DNA of 8,176 nt from Actinomycetes bacterium (GTDB lineage: Bacteria; Actinomycetota; Actinomycetes; Actinomycetales; Microbacteriaceae). Position 1 is the first letter of the stretch. The number at the start of each line of letters is the position of its first letter. The notes below the pieces were generated by a model. That model searched no databases and was not told the origin of the DNA. It saw nothing but the letters and a program-made list of their open reading frames with translations. This document shows, in pieces, positions 1-5,637 of this stretch. Location: NCBI GenBank assembly GCA_023386365.1, contig JAEWJX010000009.1, positions 1 to 8,176 of the forward strand, in the 5' to 3' direction. A program made the position numbers and the translations under genes.

Positions 1-240
1 CACCTGCTGTCCGAGATGAACGACGTGAGCGAGGTCGACGGGATCGACATGGCGCGCGTATTCCACGTGCAGCTCGCGGATGCGCCGCGACTCAATCTCG
101 ACGTGGGGGGGGGGGGGGGGCCCGCCCCCCCCCCCCACGTCGAGATTGAGTCGCGGCGCATCCGCGAGCTGCACGTGGAACACGCGCGCCATGTCGATCC
201 CGTCGACCTCGCTCACGTCGTTCATCTCGGACAGCAGGTG
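1..240. repeat. 240-bp near-perfect palindrome with poly-G/poly-C centre (probable fold-back artefact)
   Basis: Bases 1-120 are the reverse complement of 121-240 around a centre at 120.5. Only two pairs mismatch: 60/181 (A opposite C) and 117/124 (G opposite G). The middle is 16 G (105-120) followed by CCCG and 12 C (125-136), flanked on both sides by ACGT. The outer arms are ordinary coding sequence of the TIM-barrel gene at 136-756, so the left arm repeats residues of about 173-207 of that protein on the plus strand. A natural protein would not continue into a long poly-glycine run here, because related proteins carry on past the conserved LADAP segment with mixed sequence. I infer a chimeric fold-back at a contig end. 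A hairpin chromosome or plasmid end is the less likely alternative. Confidence 0.95.
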
Positions 241-756
241 GAAGCTGTCGAGGCACAGACCGAGGGCGGGGTGATCCACCCGCGAGATGAGTCGCCAGGC
301 CTCCTCGTGCGTGCGGATCCGCCCCCAGGGCACCGCCTCGAAGGCGAGCCGCACCCCCCGGGACTCGGCACGTTCGGCCAACCGCCTCAACTGCTCGGCC
401 GCGACCGTGTCGTCGTCGATGCCGGCGGCGCTCGCCGTCGAGCAGCACACCAGCACGTGCACGCCCAGCTCGTCGAGCAGGTCGAACTTGCGCTCCGCTC
501 GCCGCAGGAAACCGTCAAAGCGTTCGGCGGGAATCGGCTCGACGTGGAACGGCTGGTAGACGTCGATCGACAGCCCGAGGTCAGCCGCCTCCTGGGCGAC
601 GCGGCCGGGAGACCAGGACGACATCACCAGGTCGTATTCGAGCAGCTCGATCCCCGTGAACCCGGCCGCCGCGGCGGCTCGGAGCTTGTCCTCCAGTGCG
701 CCGGAGAGGCACACGGTGGAGATGGACATGCGTGATGCGGTGGCTGCGGCGACCAT
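136..756 (-). CDS. QuiC-like TIM-barrel dehydratase/isomerase, 3' end missing (partial)
   Basis: The first 207 residues of a sugar phosphate isomerase/epimerase-type TIM barrel (AP endonuclease 2 fold) are visible, closest in motif to bacterial 3-dehydroshikimate dehydratases (QuiC/AsbF), which convert 3-dehydroshikimate to protocatechuate. The metal-site residues of that family appear in order: E140 in FEAVPWG, D170 and H173 in CLDSFH, and Q196 in HVQLADAP. The last metal ligand (a Glu) would lie beyond the break. The ATG at 756 is chosen because AAGGAGG (765-771) lies 8 nt upstream; an internal ATG at 729 fits the usual family N-terminus (MSISTVCLSG) and is possible. The gene follows the ThDP gene by 30 bp and is probably its operon partner. 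Reading fails at the G-run at 105-136, so the C-terminal part, or a possible fused second domain as in some QuiC proteins, is not seen. Family is fairly sure; substrate is not, since no other quinate or protocatechuate genes are present. Confidence 0.82.
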
Positions 757-764
757 GATCGAGA

Positions 765-771
765 CCTCCTT
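765..771 (-). promoter_or_regulatory. Strong Shine-Dalgarno (AAGGAGG) for the TIM-barrel gene
   Basis: On the minus strand AAGGAGG ends 8 nt before the ATG at 756. It decides this start over the internal ATG at 729. It sits in the 30-bp gap after the ThDP gene, so the last gene can be re-initiated efficiently on a shared transcript. Confidence 0.8.
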
Positions 772-786
772 GACTCGACGTTGGGA

Positions 787-2550
787 TCACCCGGTGGCGA
801 CGTGCTCGACCGTCTCTCCGGGGTTGTAGATGTCGAGGATGTTCCAGTGGCCGGTCGTCGGGGTGGGCACGTTGACCATCGACACGTCGATCACGACCGG
901 TTTCCCGAGGGCGATCGCCCGCTCGAGTGCGGGCTTGAACTCGGCCGCCGACTCGACCTTGATCCCGACCACGCCGTACGCGCGCGCGATGGCCGCGAAG
1001 TCGGTATACATCGGGTCGGTGTCGCTTCCGAACACCGTTCCGTAGGTGGTGTCGAACGCGGCCTTCTCGAGGCCGGCGATGGTGCCGAACGCGTTGTTGT
1101 TCATCACGACCCAGACGGCGGCGATCCCCTCCTCGCGGGCCGTCGAGAGCACGGCCGGGTTCTGCCCGAACCCGCCGTCGCCGACCAGCGAGACGACCAC
1201 GCGATCCGGCTGCGCCATCTTCGCCCCGACCGCGGCCGGGCCGCCGAACCCCATGGTGGCGAAGCCGCCCGGGGTGAGGAACGTGCCGGGGGTCAGGATG
1301 TCGAACTGCTGACCGACACCGTTCTTGTTCCAGCCGACGTCGGTGGTGATGATGGCGTCGGGCGGCAGCACCTCACGCGTCTCGGCGAGGATGCGCTCGG
1401 GCCGCATCGGCCACGCGTCCGACGCCTGCGCGTCGGCGTTCGCCCGCTTGCGCGCATCCCGGTCGTCGGCGATCTGCACGAGCAGTCCGCCCCGGCGGAC
1501 GCCCTCCGGTGCCAGCCTGCGCGCAACGCGCAGCAGCGCGGTGAGCGCTGCCTTCAGGTCGGCGACCGCACCCACCTCGAGCGGGTAGTTGCGTCCGAGC
1601 TCAGATGGGTCGATGTCGATCTGCATGAGCTTCGTCGCGGGGATGTCGAAGGTGTACTCGGGGTACCAGGAGCTGGAATCGGCTTCGGCGAACCGCGTGC
1701 CGAGCGCGAGGATCCAGTCGGCGGTGCGCGTCGTCTTGTTGGTGAGGGCGGTTCCCCAGAATCCGGTCATCCCCAGCACGAGCGGGCTGTCGTCGGGGAG
1801 CGCCCCCTTGCCCATCAGGCTGTGCGCCACCGGCAGGGTCAGCAGTTCGGCGAACTCGGCGAGCTCGGCCGAGGCGCCGGCGCCGACGATGCCGCCGCCG
1901 ACATAGAGCACGGGCCGCTCTGCGGCGAGCAGGTTGCGCACGATCTGCTCGGCGACGAGTTCGTCGAGGCCCGGCTTCGCGAGGGTGCGGGTGCCGGCGA
2001 TCACGCGGTCGAACGAGGCGACGTCGACCTCGGCCGAGAACACATCCATCGGCACGTCGACCAGCACCGGCCCCGGCCGCCCGCTCTCGGCCAGCGTGAA
2101 CGCCTTGTCGAGCACCTCCGCGACGAGGTGCGGCTGATCGACCCGCCACGCGCGCTTCACGAAGGGACGGTAGATCTCGTACTGCGACGCGTCCGCGTGG
2201 AGGTTGATCTCCTGGTGCGGATGCTTGCCGAAGTAGTGGCTCGGCACGTCACCGGCGATGACCACCATGGGGATCGAGTCGAGTGCGGCGTTCGCCACGC
2301 CGGTCGCGGCGTTGGTCAGCCCGGGACCCAGGTGGGTGAGCACCACGCCGGTGCGTCGGCCCGCTCGCGCGTAGCCGTCGGCGGCGTGGGCGGCGATCTG
2401 CTCGTGCCGCACGTTCACGAACGCGATCTGCTCGCTCTGCTCGAGCGCGGCGAGCAGGGCGATGTTCGTGTGGCCGCAGAGCCCGAACACGTGATCGACG
2501 TCGCGGGATTCGAGGTATCGGACGATCTGGTTCGACACCAGGTCTTTCAT
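787..2550 (-). CDS. Thiamine-diphosphate-dependent enzyme, acetolactate synthase/2-oxoacid decarboxylase superfamily
   Basis: A full-length 587-aa ThDP enzyme of three domains. The N-terminal Pyr domain (about 1-170) carries the catalytic Glu at E50 in VRHEQIAAHAADGYAR and the conserved GPGLTNAATG segment (75-84). The central domain (about 190-345) has the VGGG and ALGTRF segments. The C-terminal PP domain (about 385-560) has the diphosphate/Mg motif GDG (457-459) followed about 25 residues later by NNN (484-486). The family makes or breaks C-C bonds next to a carbonyl: acetolactate synthases, sulfoacetaldehyde acetyltransferase (Xsc), glyoxylate carboligase, oxalyl-CoA decarboxylase and others. 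No acetolactate synthase small subunit and no phosphotransacetylase lie nearby, so biosynthetic IlvB and classical Xsc are poorly supported. The ATG at 2550 is chosen for AAGGAG 6 nt upstream. An in-frame ATG at 2565 overlaps the preceding stop as ATGA but lacks a Shine-Dalgarno. Cytoplasmic; exact substrate unknown. Confidence 0.93.
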   Translation of the reverse strand: MKDLVSNQIVRYLESRDVDHVFGLCGHTNIALLAALEQSEQIAFVNVRHEQIAAHAADGYARAGRRTGVVLTHLGPGLTNAATGVANAALDSIPMVVIAGDVPSHYFGKHPHQEINLHADASQYEIYRPFVKRAWRVDQPHLVAEVLDKAFTLAESGRPGPVLVDVPMDVFSAEVDVASFDRVIAGTRTLAKPGLDELVAEQIVRNLLAAERPVLYVGGGIVGAGASAELAEFAELLTLPVAHSLMGKGALPDDSPLVLGMTGFWGTALTNKTTRTADWILALGTRFAEADSSSWYPEYTFDIPATKLMQIDIDPSELGRNYPLEVGAVADLKAALTALLRVARRLAPEGVRRGGLLVQIADDRDARKRANADAQASDAWPMRPERILAETREVLPPDAIITTDVGWNKNGVGQQFDILTPGTFLTPGGFATMGFGGPAAVGAKMAQPDRVVVSLVGDGGFGQNPAVLSTAREEGIAAVWVVMNNNAFGTIAGLEKAAFDTTYGTVFGSDTDPMYTDFAAIARAYGVVGIKVESAAEFKPALERAIALGKPVVIDVSMVNVPTPTTGHWNILDIYNPGETVEHVATG

Positions 2551-2556
2551 GGACTG

Positions 2557-2562
2557 CTCCTT
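2557..2562 (-). promoter_or_regulatory. Shine-Dalgarno AAGGAG deciding the ThDP enzyme start
   Basis: AAGGAG on the minus strand lies 6 nt before the ATG at 2550. Its first base is the last base of the upstream gene's TGA (2564-2562). This places the ribosome site on the end of the preceding gene and suggests translational coupling. Confidence 0.75.
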
Positions 2563-3398
2563 CATTGCTGACGTGCGCGCGGCACCGACCGACGATCGGG
2601 CCCGGTGTACGTGTAGGCGATGGACTTCGGCATCGGCCCCTTGATCCGGCCGCCCTGGTTCATCTGCTCGACGGTGTGCGCGAGGATCCCGACCGAACGC
2701 GCGAGGATGAACACCCCGCGTCCGAGTTCCGGGGTGAACCCCAGTTCGCTGTAGATCACCGCGGTGACCCCGTCGACGTTCATCGGGATCCGCGCGGATC
2801 TCCCCCGAGCGAGCTCGTCTTCGACGGCCTGGCCGATGCGGGCGAAGCGCCCGCCGACCACGCCTGCCGCGACCGCATCGTCGACGAGGGAGAGCAGCCG
2901 CGGCGTGCGGGGGTCGAGCGGGTGCCACCGGTGCCCGAACCCGGGGATGTACTTCGTGCCGGCCTCCCGATGGCGGGCGAGCACCGACCGCACGGCAGCA
3001 TCCAGGTCGCCCGATCCGCCGTGCTCGCGTTCGATCTCGAGGTACAGCTCCATGCACTGCTGGCCGGGGCCACCGTGGATGTCGTCGAGCACGTTGATCG
3101 CCGAAGCCATCGCACCGTTCACCGGCACCCCGCAGGTGGTCGCCATCCTCGCGATGGCGATCGACGGTGCCTGCGGCCCGTGATCGACGGATGCCACGAG
3201 AGCCGCCTCGAACAGTGCGGCCTGCGCAGGGGTGGGCAGCTCGGCGCGCACCATCAGCCAGATCGTGTCGACGAACCCGACACCCCCGATGAGTTCCTGG
3301 ATCGGGTAGCCCCGCAGCGCGATCTCCCCCGGCCGGACGTCGATGATGTCGGTCCGCCACCAGTGACGCGCCTCGTCGAGTATCTCCGCATCGCTCAC
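2562..3398 (-). CDS. Short citrate synthase-fold protein, citryl-CoA lyase-like
   Basis: A 278-aa member of the citrate synthase superfamily, far shorter than ordinary citrate synthase (about 370-430 aa) and close in size to the citryl-CoA lyase group, which splits citryl-CoA to acetyl-CoA and oxaloacetate. The N-terminal GEIALRGYPIQELIG (24-38) resembles the family's entry motif. All three catalytic positions are recognisable: H108 in DDIHGGPGQ, H156 in PGFGHR, and D209 in MNVDG. It is therefore likely active as a CoA-thioester condensing or cleaving enzyme. The start is the GTG at 3398, which overlaps the TGA of the aldehyde dehydrogenase as GTGA; no alternative ATG occurs before the conserved core. 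The tight overlap indicates coupled translation and joint function with the acyl-CoA-forming dehydrogenase. Whether it runs as synthase or lyase, and on which acyl-CoA, cannot be told from sequence. A housekeeping citrate synthase is unlikely given the length and context. Confidence 0.9.
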   Translation of the reverse strand: MSDAEILDEARHWWRTDIIDVRPGEIALRGYPIQELIGGVGFVDTIWLMVRAELPTPAQAALFEAALVASVDHGPQAPSIAIARMATTCGVPVNGAMASAINVLDDIHGGPGQQCMELYLEIEREHGGSGDLDAAVRSVLARHREAGTKYIPGFGHRWHPLDPRTPRLLSLVDDAVAAGVVGGRFARIGQAVEDELARGRSARIPMNVDGVTAVIYSELGFTPELGRGVFILARSVGILAHTVEQMNQGGRIKGPMPKSIAYTYTGPDRRSVPRARQQ

Positions 3399-4834
3399 GG
3401 TGTCGCGCTCGCGGTCTCGAGCGCTGCGTCGTAGAAGTCGCCGAACAGGTCCTCGTCGGACGGCCGGTCCTCGGGGATGGTGCGCGACACCCACGTCGTG
3501 TTCAGGTAGTGCTTCAGCGACACGTTCTCGGAGGTGATGTTCCCGCCCCACGTGCCGCACCCCATCGATGAGGTCATCGGCATGCCGTTGGTGAACGACC
3601 CCGCGTTGGCCTTCGAATTGGGTTGCCTCACCATGATCCGCGAGACGGGCATGTGCCGGGCGAAGTAGTCGATGTGGTCGTCGTCGGTGGAGGCGATGCC
3701 GCACGAGTGGCCTTTGCCGCCGATCTCGTAGAGCCGCTTCGCCAACTCGACGCCGTCTTCGAAACTGCCGTCGTAGGCGTGCACCGCCATGAGGGTCGTC
3801 AGCTTCTCCTTGCAGAACTGGCGATCCTCGGCGATGCCGTCGCCCTCGACGAGGATGAAGCGCCGGTCGGCGGCGATCTCGAACCCTGCGGCGCGGGCGA
3901 GTTCCTGCGGGGACACGGCGACGGTGTCGGGGAGGCGGTGGCCCTCCGCATCCCACATCACCCCCTGCAGCGCGGACCGCTGCTGCTCGGTCGCGAGGTG
4001 GCCGCCTTCGGCCTGCAGCGCGTCGAGCATGTCGCGGTAGCGCGAAGCGGGCACCAGCACGTTGCCGTCGGCGGAGCAGCCGGAGCCGAAGTCGGACGTC
4101 TTCGACAGCATGCAGTTGCGTGCCGTCTCCTGCAGGTCGGCGGTCTCGTCGACGAACTCGGTCGCGTTCCCTGCCCCGACACCGTACGCGGGGGTGCCCG
4201 AGCTGTAGGCGGCCCGCACCAACCCCTGTCCCCCGGTCGCGATGACGAGGTCCGCGCGGCGCATGATCTCCTGCGACGCGGCGAGGCTCGGCAGGGTGAT
4301 GCACTGCAGGATGTCGGCAGGTGCCCCCTCGGCCTCCAACGCCTCGCGCATGAGGCGCACCGTCTCGAGCGTCGTGTGCTTGGAGCGCGGATGCGGCGAG
4401 AACACGACCACGTTGCGCGCCTTCACCGCGTAGATCGCGTTGCCCGCCGGAGTGAGGTCGGGGTTCGTGGTCGGCACCACGCACCCGATCACACCCACCG
4501 GCTTCGCGTACTTCACGAGACCCTTCTCCGGGTCCTCCTCGATCACCCCGACCGACGGACTGCGCAAGGCATCCCGCAGCACGCCGCGGATCTTCATCCG
4601 CTTGTTCATGCGGCTGCCGAAGTCGCCGAGTCCCGACTCCTCGATGCCCATGGTGACGAGCCGCTCGAACGAGGTGCGATTCGCCACCGCCCACGCGATC
4701 GCCCGGATCAGCCGGTCGACCCGTTCCTGGTCGTACGTCTCGATGATCGCGAGGGCGGCCCGCGCGCGGGCGAAGACGTCGTCGAGTTCCTGCTGCTGCT
4801 CCGGCGACAGCGACTTGGGTGCATCAGCGGCCAT
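3395..4834 (-). CDS. CoA-acylating aldehyde dehydrogenase (AdhE/sulfoacetaldehyde dehydrogenase-like)
   Basis: A 479-aa protein of the acylating aldehyde dehydrogenase group, which oxidises an aldehyde with NAD(P)+ and CoA to an acyl-CoA. Visible features are a helical N-terminus, the nucleotide-binding segment KPVGVIGCVVPTTNPD (111-126), VIATGGQGLV (197-206), the active-site cysteine C253 in DFGSGCSADGN, and a C-terminal GCGTWGGNITSENVSLKHYLN (425-445) typical of AdhE N-domains and sulfoacetaldehyde dehydrogenase (SauS). There is no iron alcohol dehydrogenase domain, so it is not bifunctional AdhE. No N-terminal encapsulation peptide is evident and no microcompartment shell genes are nearby, so it should act in the cytosol. 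Start: ATG 4834, with GGAG 5 nt upstream; an ATG at 4849 is in frame but has no better ribosome site. It is the first gene of the leftward operon and overlaps the next by 4 bp. The loop GCSADGN differs from the common C-[SA]-S-E motif, so the aldehyde substrate may be unusual. Confidence 0.93.
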   Translation of the reverse strand: MAADAPKSLSPEQQQELDDVFARARAALAIIETYDQERVDRLIRAIAWAVANRTSFERLVTMGIEESGLGDFGSRMNKRMKIRGVLRDALRSPSVGVIEEDPEKGLVKYAKPVGVIGCVVPTTNPDLTPAGNAIYAVKARNVVVFSPHPRSKHTTLETVRLMREALEAEGAPADILQCITLPSLAASQEIMRRADLVIATGGQGLVRAAYSSGTPAYGVGAGNATEFVDETADLQETARNCMLSKTSDFGSGCSADGNVLVPASRYRDMLDALQAEGGHLATEQQRSALQGVMWDAEGHRLPDTVAVSPQELARAAGFEIAADRRFILVEGDGIAEDRQFCKEKLTTLMAVHAYDGSFEDGVELAKRLYEIGGKGHSCGIASTDDDHIDYFARHMPVSRIMVRQPNSKANAGSFTNGMPMTSSMGCGTWGGNITSENVSLKHYLNTTWVSRTIPEDRPSDEDLFGDFYDAALETASATP

Positions 4835-4871
4835 GACAACTCCGTCCATCGGCCCCGTGCCGACTTCACGC

Positions 4872-4901
4872 AGGCTAGGCAGGCCGCGTCGGCGGCGACA
4901 A
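4872..4901 (-). promoter_or_regulatory. Candidate promoter of the leftward catabolic operon
   Basis: On the minus strand TTGTCG (4901-4896) is followed after 18 nt by TAGCCT (4877-4872), a reasonable -35/-10 pair for a housekeeping sigma factor. Transcription would start near 4865, leaving a leader of about 30 nt before the ATG at 4834. This is from inspection only; high-GC promoters are hard to call by eye. Confidence 0.4.
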
Positions 4902-4923
4902 CGCGTGTCCCACTGGGTAGAAA
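4895..4923 (+). promoter_or_regulatory. Candidate promoter of the TRAP transporter operon
   Basis: GCGACA (4895-4900), 17 nt, then TAGAAA (4918-4923) is a plausible -35/-10 pair, with a start near 4930 and a leader of roughly 57 nt before dctQ. Its -35 lies on the same bases as the -35 of the leftward promoter, so the two would compete or be jointly controlled. Weak evidence. Confidence 0.35.
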
Positions 4924-4934
4924 GGCGTGTCCCA
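4903..4934. promoter_or_regulatory. Two direct repeats GCGTGTCCCA, candidate operator
   Basis: The decamer GCGTGTCCCA occurs at 4903-4912 and again at 4925-4934, a 22-bp period that is about two helical turns and puts both copies on the same DNA face. The first copy runs into the short palindrome CCCACTGGG (4909-4917). The repeats flank the proposed -10 of the TRAP promoter and lie just upstream of the leftward -35, the expected place for a shared regulator site. No regulator gene is in the window, so the binding protein is unknown. Confidence 0.5.
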
Positions 4935-4986
4935 TTCGGCGAGACTGCCGCTTGCGAACTCGCACCCCAGCCCACAGAGTCTCAGG

Positions 4987-5634
4987 ATGAGCCGAAGGCG
5001 CCCCGAACCCGACGACGATCGACCCGACGAATCCGAGCCACCTCAGAAGGCGTCGGAGTCGATCCTCGGGGACTCGATCTTCCCCCACACCGAGTCCGTC
5101 TTCGCCGGGCCCGACCTGAACCGTGGCGTGCCCGCGGATCCGCGGATCATCCGGATGCTGTCGGCGGTCGAGATCGCGATCGGTGTCGCCCTGTTCGCGC
5201 TCATCATCTTCGGCGTGATGTATCAGGTGATCGGCCGCTACTTCCCGTCGATCAGTTGGGTCGGGGCGGGTGAGGTCGCGCTGCTCTCGATGATCGCGAT
5301 GACGTTCATCACGGCCGGATACATGGTGGGCCGGAACGGCCACATCGTGCTCGAGATCTTCGACGGCCTCCTCGCCGGGTCGCGCCTTTTCGTGGCGCTG
5401 CGGGTGGTCTCGGCCGTGATCATGACGCTCACCTGCGTGGCCCTCGCCTACGAAGCCGTCGTGAAGATCGAGACCGAGTGGGGCCGGCTGAGCGCCGCCA
5501 TGCATGTGCCCTACGGGACGCTGTACGTCTTCGCCCTGATCGGGTTCGTCTCCGCGGCGCTCCAGTCGGCCATCAAGATCCCCTTCGCGAACCGCCCTGA
5601 GCGCAAGCTCGACATCAGCGAGATGGACGGCTGA
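4987..5634 (+). CDS. dctQ: TRAP transporter small permease (DctQ family)
   Basis: A 215-aa membrane protein with the four-helix DctQ pattern: hydrophobic stretches at about 60-82, 92-114, 134-158 and 173-196, and the family-type segment RNGHIVLEIF (116-125) after helix 2. In TRAP systems this subunit pairs with the large permease and helps dock the substrate-binding protein. The first 57 residues or so are hydrophilic, rich in Arg, Pro, Asp and Glu (RRRPEPDDDRPDESEPP), longer than the short N-terminus usual for DctQ. The ATG at 4987 has only a weak ribosome site (AGAG about 8 nt upstream); a GTG at 4927 is in frame but falls within the proposed operator. A later start would have to remove the whole extension and no good ATG is present before helix 1 except M57. 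It is the first gene of the rightward operon, 3 bp ahead of dctM. Confidence 0.9.
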   Translation: MSRRRPEPDDDRPDESEPPQKASESILGDSIFPHTESVFAGPDLNRGVPADPRIIRMLSAVEIAIGVALFALIIFGVMYQVIGRYFPSISWVGAGEVALLSMIAMTFITAGYMVGRNGHIVLEIFDGLLAGSRLFVALRVVSAVIMTLTCVALAYEAVVKIETEWGRLSAAMHVPYGTLYVFALIGFVSAALQSAIKIPFANRPERKLDISEMDG

Positions 5635-5637
5635 CCG

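Noticed and set aside
105..136. G-run as a G-quadruplex or phase-variable homopolymer tract in the QuiC-like gene
   Set aside because: The run is followed by its own mirror and the inverted gene, not by the continuing gene, so a slippage tract is not supported.
16..735. Plus-strand open frame from the left arm through the palindrome
   Set aside because: It is a chimera: a copy of the QuiC-like coding sequence, a poly-glycine/poly-proline stretch from the G/C runs, then antisense sequence of the same gene.
787..2550. Assignment as sulfoacetaldehyde acetyltransferase (Xsc) or biosynthetic IlvB
   Set aside because: No phosphotransacetylase and no small regulatory subunit are adjacent, and the neighbours point to a different CoA-linked route; motifs alone do not settle the reaction.
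781..2571. Long plus-strand open frame (about 596 codons) opposite the ThDP gene
   Set aside because: It is Arg/Gly/Asp/Val/His-rich with no recognisable domain, and mirrors the codon structure of the well-supported ThDP gene; typical antisense frame in high-GC DNA.
3398..4694. 5' extension of the citrate-synthase-fold gene back to 4694
   Set aside because: The extra residues are out-of-frame translation of the aldehyde dehydrogenase with no similarity to a known domain; the GTG at 3398 gives a normal N-terminus.
3623..4990. Plus-strand open frame (about 455 codons) opposite the aldehyde dehydrogenase
   Set aside because: Low-complexity, His/Arg/Val-rich translation with no motif, on the antisense of a clear enzyme gene.
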